Source: an uncultured Actinomycetes bacterium (GTDB lineage: Bacteria; Actinomycetota; Thermoleophilia; Solirubrobacterales; 70-9). From it: a DNA stretch of 64,000 nucleotides. Shown here one piece after another: positions 43,568-54,747 of the stretch. Within the stretch, counting starts at the first letter, position 1; each line of letters opens with the position of its first letter. Both the position numbers and the translations under genes were made by a program. The notes beneath the pieces are model-generated. The model saw only the letters and a program-made list of their open reading frames with translations, searched no databases and had not been told where the DNA came from. The stretch is taken from assembly GCA_946482365.1 (NCBI GenBank), contig CAMLQY010000005.1, forward strand, positions 1 through 64,000, read 5' to 3'.

Positions 43568-44320
43568 ATGGTTGAGCGAGTCCTGCCGCCGCACATCGTC
43601 GCTGCGGTCAGCACCAGGAGCGAGATTCAGGTGGAGCTGGCGGCGACGGAGCTGGCGGCGATCCGACGGGCGGTGGCCCCGCGGCGCCGCGAGTTCACCA
43701 CCGCTCGCGCCTGCGCCCACACCGCGCTTTCCCGGCTCGGCCTGTCGCCGGGGTCGATTCCCCCGGGCCCCGCCGGCGAGCCGCGCTGGCCGGCGGGCAT
43801 CGTTGGCAGCATCACCCACTGTGAGGGCTACCGGGCGGCCGCGGTTGCGCGGGCGGCGGACCTTGGCGCGCTCGCGATCGACGCCGAGCCGAACCGTCCG
43901 CTGCCGTCCGGCGTCCTCGCTGCGATCGCCGCGCCCGAAGAGCGGTTGCGACTGCGGCGGTGCCAGGAGGGGGCGGTGGCCGTCTGCTGGGACCGACTCC
44001 TGTTCAGCGCCAAGGAGGCGGTCTTCAAGCTCTGGTTCCCGCTGACGGGCGACAAGCTCAGATTCGAGGACGCCAGCGTCGAGTTCGACCTCGCCGCTAG
44101 GACCTTTCACGCCCGCCTGAGCACCGGCCATCCCACCCTGCGGGGCCGCTGGCTGGCCGACGATGGCCTCCTCGTGACCGGAATTTGCCTCTCCCCGGGG
44201 CAGTCACTTCAATGCTCCGCGACCTCGAATCGAGCGGGAGAGCCGAATGGCAACGAAGGACAAAACGACCGATCCAGAGCGCGTTGCGGAGGCTCTGCGG
44301 GAATCGCTGAAGACGTCTGA
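43568..44320 (+). CDS. 4'-phosphopantetheinyl transferase
   Basis: 250 aa. The Sfp/EntD-type motifs are present: RREFTTAR near residue 40, [11 protein letters not shown], the magnesium-binding AIDAEP and the [10 protein letters not shown] signature. It activates carrier domains by attaching phosphopantetheine. The last ~40 residues lie beyond the usual fold and overlap the first 74 nt of the PKS gene in another frame, so an ancestral stop was probably lost or moved. Its clients here would be the free ACP, the PKS ACP and the AT-ACP protein. Confidence 0.9.
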   Translation: MVERVLPPHIVAAVSTRSEIQVELAATELAAIRRAVAPRRREFTTARACAHTALSRLGLSPGSIPPGPAGEPRWPAGIVGSITHCEGYRAAAVARAADLGALAIDAEPNRPLPSGVLAAIAAPEERLRLRRCQEGAVAVCWDRLLFSAKEAVFKLWFPLTGDKLRFEDASVEFDLAARTFHARLSTGHPTLRGRWLADDGLLVTGICLSPGQSLQCSATSNRAGEPNGNEGQNDRSRARCGGSAGIAEDV

Positions 44321-47300
44321 GAGGCTGCAGCGAGAAAACGAGCGGCTGCGCTTGCGGCAGAGCGAGCCGATCGCAATCGTCGGCATGAGCTGTCGCTTTC
44401 CGGGCGGGGTGCGGAACCCGCAGGAGCTCTGGGACCTGGTTGCCGCTGAGGGCGACGCCGTATGTGAGTTCCCGACCGATCGCGGATGGCCGCTGGAGAC
44501 GCTCTTTCACCCAGACCCTGAGCACCCGCGCACGGTCTACGCCCACGAGGGCGGCTTCATGCGCGAGCCCTACATGTTCGACGCCCCCTTCTTCTCGATC
44601 GGCCCGCGCGAGGCGCTGGCGATGGACCCTCAGCAGCGGGTCCTGCTGGAAACCGCCTGGGAGGCGTTCGAGAGCGCCGGCATCGACCCCGATGGCCTGC
44701 GCGGCAGCGACACCGGCGTCTTTGCCGGAATCGCGGCGACCAACTACGGCCTCTACTTCGACACCCCGGAGGAGCTTGAGGGCCACCTCCTGACCGGGAC
44801 GACGACCAGCGTCGCCTCGGGCCGGGTCGCCTATGCCTTCGGGCTCGAGGGGCCGACGATCTCGATCGACACCGCCTGCTCATCCTCACTGGTCGCCCTT
44901 CATCTCGCCTGCCAGGCCCTGCGCCAGGGCGAATGCAGCCTCGCGCTCGCCGGTGGGGCGACGATCTATGCGACGCCGGAGCTGTTCATCTCCTTCTCCC
45001 GCCAGCGCGGTCTCGCCGAGGACGGGCGCTGCAAGTCCTTTGCGGCCAGCGCCGACGGCGTGGGTTGGGCCGAGGGTGCGGCGCTGCTGGCCCTGGAGCG
45101 GCTCTCCGATGCGGAAGCGAGAGGGCACCGGGTCCTGGGCCTGGTCCGCGGCACAGCGGTCAACCAGGACGGCGCCAGCAACGGGCTCAGCGCCCCCAAC
45201 GGTCCGGCGCAGGAACGGGTGATCCGCGACGCGCTCGCCAATGCTGGCCTGACCGTGGCGGATGTGGAAGTGGTCGAGGCGCACGGGACGGGGACGGCGC
45301 TTGGCGACCCGATCGAGGGCCAGGCGCTGCTTGCCACCTACGGACAGGACCGTCGCGGCGGCCCGGTGAAGCTAGGCTCGGTCAAGTCCAACATCGGCCA
45401 CACCGTCTGCGCGGCGGGGGCCGCCGGGATCATCAAGATGATCCTGGCGATGCGCGAGGGGTTCCTCCCGCGCACGCTGCACCTCGACGAGCCGACCCCT
45501 CACGTCGACTGGTCGAAGGGAGACGCGAAGCTGCTGAGCGAGGCGGAGCCATGGCTGCGCGGGGAGAGTCCGCGGCGGGCGGCGGTCTCCTCGTTCGGGA
45601 TCAGCGGCACCAACTCACACGCGATCCTCGAAGAAGCGCCGGCCGGGCTCGCCGCCTCCGGCGCGCCCGAGCGTGAGCGCGAGGGCGGGACCGGCCCCCT
45701 CCCGTTCCTGGTCTCGGCGAAGAGCGAAGGGGCGCTGAAGGCGCAGGCCCAGCGGCTGCACACGCACCTGCAGGCGAACCCGGAGATCGACCAGGCCGAC
45801 CTTGCCTTCACGCTGGCACGCGGGCGCGCTCAGCTCGAGCATCGGGCCGTGGGCCTTGCGTCCGACCGCGAGGAGCTGCTGCGGGCGCTCGACGTGATCC
45901 GGATCGGCGCTCCCAGCAGCAGCGTCGTGCGCAGCACCGTCGGCGAGGGCAAGATCGCCTTCCTGTTCACTGGCCAGGGCGCGCAGCGGGCCGGGATGGG
46001 GCAGGGTCTCTACGACGGCTTCCCGGCTTTCGCCGCCGCCCTCGACGAGGTCTGCGCCGAGCTCGATCCGCACCTCGCGCAGCCGCTGAAAGAGATGATG
46101 TTTGCCGCCGAGGGCAGCCCGGAGGCGGAGCTGCTCGACGTGACCGAGTTCGCGCAGCCGGCGCTGTTCGCGCTCGAGGTTGCGCTCTTCCGGCTGCTCG
46201 AGGACCTTGGGGTGAAGCCCGATGTGCTGATCGGCCACTCGATCGGCGAGCTCTCGGCCGCTCATGTCGCCGGTGTCCTCTCTCTGTCCGAAGCCGCGAC
46301 GCTTGTCGCTGCCCGCGGGCGCCTGATGGGAGCGCTGCCTGAGGGTGGCGCGATGCTCGCGGTTGAGGCCTCCGAGGAGGAAGTGGCGAAGGCGATGGAG
46401 GAGTTTGACGGCGAGCTCGCGATCGCCGGCGTCAACGCCCCGCTGGCGAGCGTCGTCTCAGGTTCGGTGGTGGAGGTCGAGCGCTTCGAGGAAGTCTGGA
46501 AGGAGCGCGGCCGTCGCACCAACCGCCTCCGGGTCAGCCACGCTTTCCACTCGCCGCTGATGGAGCCGATGCTGGAGGAGTTTGGCGCGATCGCGGCCGG
46601 CCTCGAGTTCGGACCGGCGCGGATCCCGATCGTCTCCAACGTCAGCGGCGAGCTCGCGGGTGAGGAGCTCTCGCAGCCCGACTACTGGGTCCGCCATGTC
46701 CGCTCCACTGTCCGCTATGCCGACGGGGTTGCCGCTCTCGAACGGATCGGGGTGACGCGCTTTCTAGAGCTTGGCCCCGACGGTGTCTTGGCGGCGATGA
46801 CCCAGCAGTCACTTGCCCCCGAGCTCGCAGCCGATGTCCTCGCGGTGCCGACGCTGCGCGCCAAGGACGAGGACGAGCCGGTCTCATTCATGACCTTCCT
46901 CGCCGCCCTCCACACCCACGGCATCGTGGTCGACTGGAATGCTTTCCTCGCGCCGTACGAGCCGCGCTTGGTCGAGCTTCCGACCTATGCCTTCCAGCGC
47001 GAACGCTACTGGCTCGAAGACCCGGGCATGGTCGGCGACGTCGCCCTCGTCGGCCAGGCGCCGACCGAGCACGGACTGCTCGGTGCCGCCGTGCGCCGGG
47101 CCGACGACGACGGTTGGATCCTCACCGGTCGGCTCTCGCTGAAGGACCAGCCTTGGCTCGCCGATCACGCGGTGATGGGAGTCGTGCTCCTGCCCGGCAC
47201 CGGCTTCATAGAGCTGGCCCTGGCGACCGGTCGGCAGGTCGGTGCCGAGTTGGTCGAGGAACTGTCCTTCGAGGCGCCGCTGATCCTGACCGAGGACGCC

Positions 47301-50300
47301 GCCGTCCAGATCCAGGTAGTGGCCGACGAGCGCGAGGAGGACGGGACTCGCCGGATCGCGATCTACTCGCGTCTGCAGGACGATGGCGATGCCGCCTGGG
47401 TGCGCCACGCCAGCGGCGCCCTTTCCTCGGCCCCGGCCGAGGCCGAGGAGGAGCTGTCGGAGTGGCCCCCCGAGGGAGCGGAGCCGGTCGACATTGGGTT
47501 CCTCTATGACCGCCTGGCCGAGGCCGGCTACGACTACGGGCCCGCGTTCCAGGGGTTGCACGCCGCCTGGCACCGCGGCGAGGAGCTGTTTGCAGAAGTC
47601 GCGCTCGACGACCAACAGGCGCGGGAAGCCGAGCGCTTCTGCACTCACCCGGCGCTGTTCGACTCGGCCCTGCACGCGGCGCTGCATGCCGCCCTCGCCG
47701 AGGAGGAGGGGAAGCTGGTGGTGCCGTTCTCAGTCCGCGGCGTGCGGCTGCGCAAGCGCGGCACCACGGCGCTGCGGGTTCGGCTCACCCGCGGAGAGGA
47801 CGACGCCCTGCGGCTCGAGGCTCGCGACGACGACGGCTCCTCCATACTCAGCGTCGAGGGCCTGATCGCGCGGCCGATCGACGTCAATGCCCTGCGCGGC
47901 GCCGGCGAGACGGTCCACAGCTCCCTCTACAAGGTCAACTGGGTGATCCTGGCGACGCCGGCGCCGGCCGAGGGGCCCGCCCGCCTGGCCCTCCTCGGCG
48001 ACCTCGAGCTGCCCGGGATCGAGCAGTGCCATGCCGACCTCGACGCGCTCGTCGCCGCCATCGAGAGCGGCGAGCCCGCGCCCGACTTCGTCCTCGTCGC
48101 GGTCGACGCTGAGGTGGGGGACGATCCCGCGGCCGCCGTCCACAACGCAGTTCGCGAGACTCTGGCGAGGGTCCAGGCCATGGTCGGGCAGAAGCTCCTC
48201 GCCGACTCTCGCCTCGTGTTCGTCACCCGGGGAGCGGTGAAGGCGGTCGAGGGCGAGGTGCCGGAGCAGGCGCAGGCCGCGGCCCTGGGCCTGCTGCGCA
48301 GCGCCCAGTCCGAGTACCTGGGGCGAATCGTGCTGCTCGACCTCGATCCGGCGACGAGCGGCGGCGAGCTCGACCTGCAGGGTCTGCTTGCCGCCGGGGA
48401 GTCACAGCTCGCCGTCCGCCAGAGGTCGGTCTACGCCCCGCGGCTGGCGGGCGTCGAGGCCGGCTCCTTCCTCACCCCGCCGGAGGGGGAGGCCTGGAAG
48501 CTGGCGAAGGGCGAGGAGGGGACGCTGGACGCCCTCTCCCTGGTCCCCAACCCGAAGATGGCCGAGCCGCTCGAAGACAGGCAGGTGAGGGTTGCCCTCC
48601 ATGCCGCCGGCCTCAACTTCCGCGACGTCCTGATCTCGCTCGGCACCTACCCTGGGGTCGCGGTGATCGGGAGCGAGGGTGCGGGGATCGTCACCGAGGC
48701 CGGTCCCGCGACCGAGAACCTGGCGGTCGGCGACCGGGTGATGGGAATGATCGGCGACGCCTTCGGCCCGGTCTCGGTTGCGGACGAGCGGTGGCTGATC
48801 AAGATGCCGGAGGGCTGGACGTTCGCGCGCGCCGCCTCGGTTCCACTCGTCTTCCTCACCGCCTTCTACGGGCTCGTCGACCTCGCCGAGCTGCAGTCCG
48901 GTGAGCGGGTCCTGATCCACGCTGGTGCCGGCGGCGTCGGCATGGCGGCGATCCAGATCGCCCACCGCCTCGGCGCCGAGGTCTTCGCGACCGCCAGCCC
49001 CGGCAAGTGGGAGGCGCTGCGGGAGATGGGGATCGACGAGGACCACATCGCCTCCTCGCGCGACCTCGGGTTCCGCGAGAAGTTGCTGGCGACGACCGGC
49101 GGCGAGGGTGTCGACGTCGTCCTCAACGCGCTCGCCGGCGATTTCATCGACGCCTCGCTCGAGCTGCTGCCGCGGGGCGGGCGGTTCATGGAGATGGGGA
49201 AGGCCGACGTCCGCGACGCCGGCACGCTCGCCACCGAGCACGCCGGTGTCACCTACCACGCCTTCGACCTGCAGGACGCCGGGATCGCCCGGATCGGAGA
49301 GATCCTCGAGGAGCTGATCGGCCTCTTCGAAGCGGGCGCCTTGACCCCGCCCCCGATCGCGACCTGGGACGTGCGGCGCGGGCGGGAGGCGTTCCGCTAT
49401 CTGCGCGACGGGCGCAACGTCGGCAAGGTCGTGCTGACGATCCCGCGCCCGCCCGATCCCGAGGGTACGACCCTGATCACCGGCGGGACGGGAGCGCTGG
49501 GAGGGCTGGTCGCTCGGCGCCTGGTGGCCCAGGGCGCCCGTCGCCTGCTGCTGCTGAGTCGCAGCGGTCCCGACTCCGAGGGCGCAAGGCGCCTGGGCGC
49601 GGAGCTGGCGGAGGCGGGCTGCGACGCGCGGATCGTCGCCTGCGACACCGCCGACCGCAGCCAGCTCGAAGCGGCGCTCGCGACCGTCCCCGAGGAGTAC
49701 CCGCTGACCGCGGTGGTCCATGCCGCCGGCGTCGTCGACGACGCCGCGATCGAGTCGCTCGACGCCGGGCAAATCGACCGCGTGCTGGCGCCGAAGGTCG
49801 ATACCGCGCTCCACCTGCACGAGTTGACCAAGGGCCTCGACCTGAAGCGGTTCGTCCTCTTCTCCTCGGCGGCGGCGACGTTCGGCAATCCCGGCCAGGG
49901 CAACTACGCGGCGGCGAACTCGTTCCTCGACGCGCTCGCCCAGCGCCGCCAGAGCGAAGGCCTGGCCGGCCAGTCGCTGGCCTGGGGCCTCTGGCTTCTG
50001 GAGGACAGCTCCGGGATGGGGGGCGGCCTCGACGAGGCGGCACTGGCCCGGCTCGGACGACTGGGGATCATCCCGATCTCCGGCGAAGAAGGGCTGCAGC
50101 TGCTCGACGCGGCGGCGGAGATCGATGAGGCGGTGCCGGTGCCGGTCCACCTCGACCACTCCGCGCTGCGCACCATCGCCCAGGCGGGGATCCTGCCGCC
50201 GCTTCTGCGGCAGCTCGTGCGGGCGCCGGTTCGCCGTAAGCGCGCCGGCGGCCGTTCGCTGGCGCGGCGCCTGGCCAGCCTGCCGGAAGATGAGTGGGGC

Positions 50301-50597
50301 GAGGTCGTGCTGGAGACCGTGCGCAGCGAGGTCGCGGCGGTGCTCGGCTACGACTCGCCGGAGGCGATCGACGCCGAGGTCGCCTTCAAGGACCTCGGCT
50401 TCGACTCGCTGGCGGCGGTCGAGCTCTACAACCGCCTCTGCCAGCTGACCGGGATGAGGCTGCCGACGACGCTCGGCTTCGATTACCCGACGCCGCTCGC
50501 CGTCTCCGAATACCTCTGCGAGAAGATGGGCGGCGAGGGGAAGGAGGGGATCAAAGAGGGCGAGCAGCTCGAAGCTCAGCCCGTCGAGGTCGGCTAA
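44247..50597 (+). CDS. Type I polyketide synthase, single fully reducing module KS-AT-DH-ER-KR-ACP
   Basis: 2116 aa. Residues 1-36 form a charged coiled coil like an N-terminal docking domain. KS (~38-465) has Cys211 in DTACSSS, His346 and His385. AT (~565-860) has Ser665 in GHSIGE and an HAFHS motif, predicting malonyl-CoA. DH (~940-1225) has His974 ([10 protein letters not shown]) and Asp1139. ER (~1415-1730) has LNFRDV and [10 protein letters not shown] (~1740-1920) has GGTGALGG and Tyr1887, with VDD suggesting B-type. ACP has Ser2054 in [10 protein letters not shown]. All domains look active, so each round gives a saturated two-carbon extension. No thioesterase or C-terminal docking helix follows; use as a single or iterative module is open. 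Confidence 0.95.
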   Translation: MATKDKTTDPERVAEALRESLKTSERLQRENERLRLRQSEPIAIVGMSCRFPGGVRNPQELWDLVAAEGDAVCEFPTDRGWPLETLFHPDPEHPRTVYAHEGGFMREPYMFDAPFFSIGPREALAMDPQQRVLLETAWEAFESAGIDPDGLRGSDTGVFAGIAATNYGLYFDTPEELEGHLLTGTTTSVASGRVAYAFGLEGPTISIDTACSSSLVALHLACQALRQGECSLALAGGATIYATPELFISFSRQRGLAEDGRCKSFAASADGVGWAEGAALLALERLSDAEARGHRVLGLVRGTAVNQDGASNGLSAPNGPAQERVIRDALANAGLTVADVEVVEAHGTGTALGDPIEGQALLATYGQDRRGGPVKLGSVKSNIGHTVCAAGAAGIIKMILAMREGFLPRTLHLDEPTPHVDWSKGDAKLLSEAEPWLRGESPRRAAVSSFGISGTNSHAILEEAPAGLAASGAPEREREGGTGPLPFLVSAKSEGALKAQAQRLHTHLQANPEIDQADLAFTLARGRAQLEHRAVGLASDREELLRALDVIRIGAPSSSVVRSTVGEGKIAFLFTGQGAQRAGMGQGLYDGFPAFAAALDEVCAELDPHLAQPLKEMMFAAEGSPEAELLDVTEFAQPALFALEVALFRLLEDLGVKPDVLIGHSIGELSAAHVAGVLSLSEAATLVAARGRLMGALPEGGAMLAVEASEEEVAKAMEEFDGELAIAGVNAPLASVVSGSVVEVERFEEVWKERGRRTNRLRVSHAFHSPLMEPMLEEFGAIAAGLEFGPARIPIVSNVSGELAGEELSQPDYWVRHVRSTVRYADGVAALERIGVTRFLELGPDGVLAAMTQQSLAPELAADVLAVPTLRAKDEDEPVSFMTFLAALHTHGIVVDWNAFLAPYEPRLVELPTYAFQRERYWLEDPGMVGDVALVGQAPTEHGLLGAAVRRADDDGWILTGRLSLKDQPWLADHAVMGVVLLPGTGFIELALATGRQVGAELVEELSFEAPLILTEDAAVQIQVVADEREEDGTRRIAIYSRLQDDGDAAWVRHASGALSSAPAEAEEELSEWPPEGAEPVDIGFLYDRLAEAGYDYGPAFQGLHAAWHRGEELFAEVALDDQQAREAERFCTHPALFDSALHAALHAALAEEEGKLVVPFSVRGVRLRKRGTTALRVRLTRGEDDALRLEARDDDGSSILSVEGLIARPIDVNALRGAGETVHSSLYKVNWVILATPAPAEGPARLALLGDLELPGIEQCHADLDALVAAIESGEPAPDFVLVAVDAEVGDDPAAAVHNAVRETLARVQAMVGQKLLADSRLVFVTRGAVKAVEGEVPEQAQAAALGLLRSAQSEYLGRIVLLDLDPATSGGELDLQGLLAAGESQLAVRQRSVYAPRLAGVEAGSFLTPPEGEAWKLAKGEEGTLDALSLVPNPKMAEPLEDRQVRVALHAAGLNFRDVLISLGTYPGVAVIGSEGAGIVTEAGPATENLAVGDRVMGMIGDAFGPVSVADERWLIKMPEGWTFARAASVPLVFLTAFYGLVDLAELQSGERVLIHAGAGGVGMAAIQIAHRLGAEVFATASPGKWEALREMGIDEDHIASSRDLGFREKLLATTGGEGVDVVLNALAGDFIDASLELLPRGGRFMEMGKADVRDAGTLATEHAGVTYHAFDLQDAGIARIGEILEELIGLFEAGALTPPPIATWDVRRGREAFRYLRDGRNVGKVVLTIPRPPDPEGTTLITGGTGALGGLVARRLVAQGARRLLLLSRSGPDSEGARRLGAELAEAGCDARIVACDTADRSQLEAALATVPEEYPLTAVVHAAGVVDDAAIESLDAGQIDRVLAPKVDTALHLHELTKGLDLKRFVLFSSAAATFGNPGQGNYAAANSFLDALAQRRQSEGLAGQSLAWGLWLLEDSSGMGGGLDEAALARLGRLGIIPISGEEGLQLLDAAAEIDEAVPVPVHLDHSALRTIAQAGILPPLLRQLVRAPVRRKRAGGRSLARRLASLPEDEWGEVVLETVRSEVAAVLGYDSPEAIDAEVAFKDLGFDSLAAVELYNRLCQLTGMRLPTTLGFDYPTPLAVSEYLCEKMGGEGKEGIKEGEQLEAQPVEVG

Positions 50598-50610
50598 GGG
50601 GGCCGACCTC
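50586..50610. terminator. Hairpin between convergent PKS and AT-ACP genes
   Basis: GAGGTCGGC (50586-50594) pairs perfectly with GCCGACCTC (50602-50610) around a 7-nt loop that contains the PKS stop codon. It fills the 13-nt gap between the two convergent stops and may terminate both transcripts. No T tract. Confidence 0.55.
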
Positions 50611-52350
50611 CTAGGAGACTTCCTCGAGCTCGTCCCGCTGGCGCCGGCTGAGCTCGACCAGGCTGGTGAGGTCGAGCTCGTCGATCGCCTCGACGGCCTC
50701 CTCGTCCGGGCTCGGGACGGTGGGCTCGGTCGCGACCTCCTCCTCGCCGTCGAGCTCGAGCAGCAGCTTGCGGGCGACGTCCCGCGGCGTCGGGTAGTCG
50801 AAGGCGACGGTCGTGCTGAGATCGAGGCCGGTCACCTCGATCAGCTGGTTGCACAGGTCGACTGCCTTCGGCGAGTCGAAGCCGAGATCCTTGAAGGGGC
50901 GCCCGGGGTCGATCTCGGCCGCCGAGCCGAGCCCGACCGTCCGCGCCACCTCGGCGCGGACGAGGTCGAGAACGACGGCTTCCCGTTCGATCTCGGGTAC
51001 GTCGGCGAGCAGCGCCGCTAGGGCAGCTCCGTCGCCGGTTGCGCCGCGCTGCGTCGGCCAGAACTCGGCCGGGATCAGCGGCTCTTCGCCGCAGATCGCC
51101 TCCCAGTCGACGTCGACGCCGCTGACGAAGAGCTCTGCTAGCGCCCGCAGCAGGTAGCCGGGGTCGGCCTGGTCGAGGGTCCCGACGACGATCGCGTCGG
51201 CACCCGCGTCGGCGATGGTTTCAGCGAGCACCTCGGCGAGGACGCGGCGCGGACCGACCTCGAGCAGCACATTGAAGCCGTCGGCGATGAGGGCGCGCAG
51301 AGCCGGCTCGAAGTAGACCCGCTGGCCCAGGTTACTGCTCCAGTAGAGCGCGTTGAGACCGGTCTGGTCGACCTCACGGCCGACGACCCCCGAGTAGAAC
51401 GGGATCGTGCCGGGTCGCGGCGAGATCGAAGGCAGCTCTTCCGCGAACCACTGGTGGATCACCGTCACGGCTGGCGAATGGCCCGGTGCCGAGATTCCCA
51501 TCGGTCGCCCGGCGATGCCCTCGGCGGCTAGTGCCGCGAGCAGCTCATCGACCGCCTCCTTCTCACCGGAGACTGAGGTCCAGCCGGGACCGTTGAGGGC
51601 CGAGATCCAGAGGCGCCCGCGCCAGGGCGCGACCCGCTCCTCCAGCTCGGCGGCCGGCAGCGCGATCGAGCCCATCTCCCCCTGGTTCTCGAAGCGCATC
51701 GCCGAGCGGCCCCAGGTATTGGTCACCCGCGCCGCTTCCTCGAGGGTCAGCGAGCCGCTGATCGCGGCAGCGGAAACCTCGCCGAGGCTGTGGCCGAGGA
51801 CCGCCTCTGGCTGCACTCCGAACCCTTCCCAGAGCCGCCCCAGCGAAACGCACGTCGCGAACAGGGCGTGTTGGCTGACGTCGAGGCGGTAGAGGCTGGG
51901 GGTGTCGGGGCGCCCGTGCAGGACGTCATCGAGGCACCATTCGGCGAACGGCTCCAGCGCCGTTTCGCAAGCGCGCATCTGCTCACGGAAGGCGGGCGAG
52001 GCGGCGAGTAGGTCGGTCGCCATCCCCTCGAACTCGGCCCGCAGCGGCGGGAAGACGAAAGCGACCCGAGCCGGGTCGCGGGCCTCTCCGCTAACCAGGT
52101 CGTCGCCGCGGCGCCCCGCCGCGAGGTCCTCTAGGCCGTGCCGGAGGTCGTCGCGGCTACCGCCGAGCAGCACCGCGCGGTGGGCTTCGGGCGCCGCCTC
52201 GGCGGCCAGCGCGGAGGAGATCGCGGCGAGCTCGGGAGCGGGCGTCCCGTCGAGGCGCTCCAGCAGCGCACGCGCTCGCCCCCGCAGCTCCTCTGCGCTG
52301 GGGGCGGTGAGAACCCAGGGGGCCGAGAGATGGTTCGTCTTCTGCTGCAT
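50611..52350 (-). CDS. Stand-alone acyltransferase-ACP didomain protein
   Basis: 579 aa from ATG at 52350. The AT (~110-430) has the nucleophile GHSLGE, TWGRS arginine and a PGHS histidine, but the N-terminal GQGxQ motif is replaced by FVFPPLRAEFE, removing the oxyanion-hole glutamine. The selectivity motif reads APGHS, not HAFH or YASH. The ACP (~475-545) has its serine in GFDSPKAV. The final helix (EAIDELDLTSLVELSRR) resembles C-terminal docking domains that contact the N-terminal coil of a downstream PKS. I read it as a detached loading module for the PKS encoded opposite; starter substrate unknown. Confidence 0.85.
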   Translation of the reverse strand: MQQKTNHLSAPWVLTAPSAEELRGRARALLERLDGTPAPELAAISSALAAEAAPEAHRAVLLGGSRDDLRHGLEDLAAGRRGDDLVSGEARDPARVAFVFPPLRAEFEGMATDLLAASPAFREQMRACETALEPFAEWCLDDVLHGRPDTPSLYRLDVSQHALFATCVSLGRLWEGFGVQPEAVLGHSLGEVSAAAISGSLTLEEAARVTNTWGRSAMRFENQGEMGSIALPAAELEERVAPWRGRLWISALNGPGWTSVSGEKEAVDELLAALAAEGIAGRPMGISAPGHSPAVTVIHQWFAEELPSISPRPGTIPFYSGVVGREVDQTGLNALYWSSNLGQRVYFEPALRALIADGFNVLLEVGPRRVLAEVLAETIADAGADAIVVGTLDQADPGYLLRALAELFVSGVDVDWEAICGEEPLIPAEFWPTQRGATGDGAALAALLADVPEIEREAVVLDLVRAEVARTVGLGSAAEIDPGRPFKDLGFDSPKAVDLCNQLIEVTGLDLSTTVAFDYPTPRDVARKLLLELDGEEEVATEPTVPSPDEEAVEAIDELDLTSLVELSRRQRDELEEVS

Positions 52351-52420
52351 GGGTGTTCTCGTCGCGTTGCCGGAAGCGACGATATGGCGGCCGCCGAGGT
52401 GACCCAAATAACGGCCCGAT

Positions 52421-54676
52421 TCAAGCGCCTTCGCCCGATCCCGTGACCGGCTCCGGCTCCGGCTCTTCCTCAGGCTTCACCAGGGAGCGGCTCGTGGCCG
52501 GGTCCGGCGCGGCGAAGGTCCAGTTCCAGCGCCCGAGCAGGACCATCAGTGACGGCACCAGGACCAGCCGGATTATGGTCGCGTCGAGGAACACCCCGGC
52601 GACCAGGCCCACGCCGAATTGCTGCAGGGCCACTACGCGACTGGTCGTGAAGCCGGCGAAGATCACGATCATCACCAGGGCGGAGGCGGTGACGACGCCG
52701 CTGATCCGGCGCAGGCCGACCAGGACCGCGCGGCGGTTGTTGCCGGAGCGCAGCCACTCCTCGCGCATCCGCGTCACCATGAAGATCTCGTAATCGGTGG
52801 AGATCCCGAACATCGCCGCGAACAGCAGGACGGGAACCCAGGCGACTATCCGGTCGCTGGCACCGAGGCCGAGGGCGGTTCCCCATCCAAGCTGGAAGAC
52901 GAGGACGAGGACGCCGCAGGCGGCGGCGACCGAGAGCGCGCTCATCGCGATCGCCTTCAGCGGCAACACCACCGAGCCCAGCAGCGCTGCCAGCAGGCAG
53001 AACATGGCAATGACGAGCACGAGCGCGAAGGGGGGAACGCTGGCGGTGATCGCGTGGACGAAGTCGTAGTCCGCTGCTGCCACGCCGCCGACCCGGACCG
53101 CCATCCCCCCACCGAAGTCGGCCGCCGGTACGTACACCTGGCGCAGGCGCTCGACTAGGGCGTCGGCCGGCTGCGAGCCGCTTTCCTCCGAGCCGGCGAT
53201 TCGGATCCGTGCGAAGCGCCCGTTTCCGTTGACGAGCCCGAGCCGCTCGGCTCGCCGCCTGACCCTGGCTCCGGGCGGGCGCGTCCGTGCCAGCTCGCTC
53301 GGTGCCTGCACCGTCGTCACCGCCGGGTCCGCCACGAGGCGCGCCACCAGGCGCCGCTCTGCCGCCAGCGTTGACGCCGCCCAGACACCGCCGGTGCGGC
53401 CGCTGTCGATCACGACTTCGGAGGGTGCCAGCGCCGCCCCCTCGCTGGCGCCCCCGGCCCCGGATGGGATGTGGGCGAGCCTGAGGAATTCACCGCTGCC
53501 GCCGGTGATGCTGAGGCCGAGCGCCGGCAGGGCGATCAGGACCATGACCGTGCCGGCGGTCAGAGCGGAGAGCAGCGGGCGCCCGATCACAACCCTCGCC
53601 AGGCGCTCGGAGAGCGGCCGGCCGCTGGAGCCGAGCCGCAGTCGGCGCGGGATCCGCACGGGCATCCGCTCGAGGTGGGGGCCGAGCAGCTCCAGCAGCG
53701 CCGGCAGCAGGGTCGCGGCGGCAAGGACGGAGGCGAGCGGGATCCCGACCGTCGCCAACCCCAGGCCGCTGAAGAAAGGAATCGGGATCAGGACCATGGG
53801 CAGGAGGCCGGCGGCGACGACCACGCCCGAGATCGTCAGCGCCCGCCCCGCGGTGCGGGTGGTCGCATACAGCGGGGGCGCCCGATCGGGCGCGCCGCCG
53901 CGGACCTCTTCGCGATAGCGGGCGACGTAGAGCATCGAGTAGTCAACGGCGAGCGCGATTCCGACCAGGGTTACGACGCTCGTCGCGTAGACCGGAATTT
54001 CGATGAAGGCGGCCTCGACCCAGACGATCCCCATCGCGACTGAGATCGTCGCCAAGGCGAACAGCAGCGGCACCGCGACGGCCGGGATCGACCCGAACAG
54101 CAGCAGCAGGATCACGGCCGTTATTGGGATCGCCACCATCTCGGCGCGGCGCAGGTCATGGGTGATGATCGAGCTCAGCTTTGCAGTGACGATCGGGAAG
54201 CCGGTTATCTCGACTCGCGCCCCTGGAACCCGCCCCGCCGCCTGCTCGATCGCCGCGGCGCGCTTGGTCGCCGCCGCCGCCGACAGCTCGGTCGGCAGCG
54301 CCGCGTAGGCCGCCCGGGGGCTGACGTTCAACAGGGGTGAGGAACGCCCGCCCGCCGCCCGCGCCGCGCGTCGCACCGAAGCCCTCACCGCCTTGACAAA
54401 GGCCGGCGAGCGCCAGCGGGTGGATGGCGCTTCGTAAAGGACCAGGAACGAGCCCGCGGCTGCTTCGCCGAAGTCGCCGCGAATGATCTCGGAGACCGTG
54501 TGCGACTCCGACTCGGGGGCTTCCCCGGCTCCGTTGAGGCGGCCGTCGAGAGCGCTCCAGGCAAACATGCCTGCCAGCGCCGCCGCTGCCCAGAGCACGA
54601 GTAGCCATCTGCTCGGTTTGAACCTGTTGGCAATGATCCAAGGACTCTTCAGCCAGCGCCGGGCACGGTCAAAAAT
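52421..54676 (-). CDS. MMPL/RND-family lipid exporter
   Basis: About 751 aa; no ATG, GTG or TTG lies in frame near the N-terminus before the first membrane segment, so the start is uncertain (ATT at 54676 used; a GTG at 54598 gives 725 aa). Twelve hydrophobic segments form the two 6-helix halves of the MMPL family: one before residue ~50, then a large extracytoplasmic loop, a five-helix block with VGIALAVDYSMLYVARYREE, a second loop, and a block with FGISTDYEIFMVTRMREE. The paired DY motifs are the proton-relay aspartates. MMPLs export lipids and acylated polyketides, matching this cluster. Confidence 0.85.
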   Translation of the reverse strand: MFDRARRWLKSPWIIANRFKPSRWLLVLWAAAALAGMFAWSALDGRLNGAGEAPESESHTVSEIIRGDFGEAAAGSFLVLYEAPSTRWRSPAFVKAVRASVRRAARAAGGRSSPLLNVSPRAAYAALPTELSAAAATKRAAAIEQAAGRVPGARVEITGFPIVTAKLSSIITHDLRRAEMVAIPITAVILLLLFGSIPAVAVPLLFALATISVAMGIVWVEAAFIEIPVYATSVVTLVGIALAVDYSMLYVARYREEVRGGAPDRAPPLYATTRTAGRALTISGVVVAAGLLPMVLIPIPFFSGLGLATVGIPLASVLAAATLLPALLELLGPHLERMPVRIPRRLRLGSSGRPLSERLARVVIGRPLLSALTAGTVMVLIALPALGLSITGGSGEFLRLAHIPSGAGGASEGAALAPSEVVIDSGRTGGVWAASTLAAERRLVARLVADPAVTTVQAPSELARTRPPGARVRRRAERLGLVNGNGRFARIRIAGSEESGSQPADALVERLRQVYVPAADFGGGMAVRVGGVAAADYDFVHAITASVPPFALVLVIAMFCLLAALLGSVVLPLKAIAMSALSVAAACGVLVLVFQLGWGTALGLGASDRIVAWVPVLLFAAMFGISTDYEIFMVTRMREEWLRSGNNRRAVLVGLRRISGVVTASALVMIVIFAGFTTSRVVALQQFGVGLVAGVFLDATIIRLVLVPSLMVLLGRWNWTFAAPDPATSRSLVKPEEEPEPEPVTGSGEGA

Positions 54677-54747
54677 GCCCCGAAGGGCGGACGAGCCGAA
54701 ATTTGATGCCGCCGTGGGAGCCCACCTAACCTCGCCTCGGGATGGGA

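Noticed and set aside
48402..50159. 585-codon minus-strand frame inside the PKS gene
   Set aside because: Antisense shadow of the ER-KR-ACP region, which has all catalytic motifs on the plus strand.
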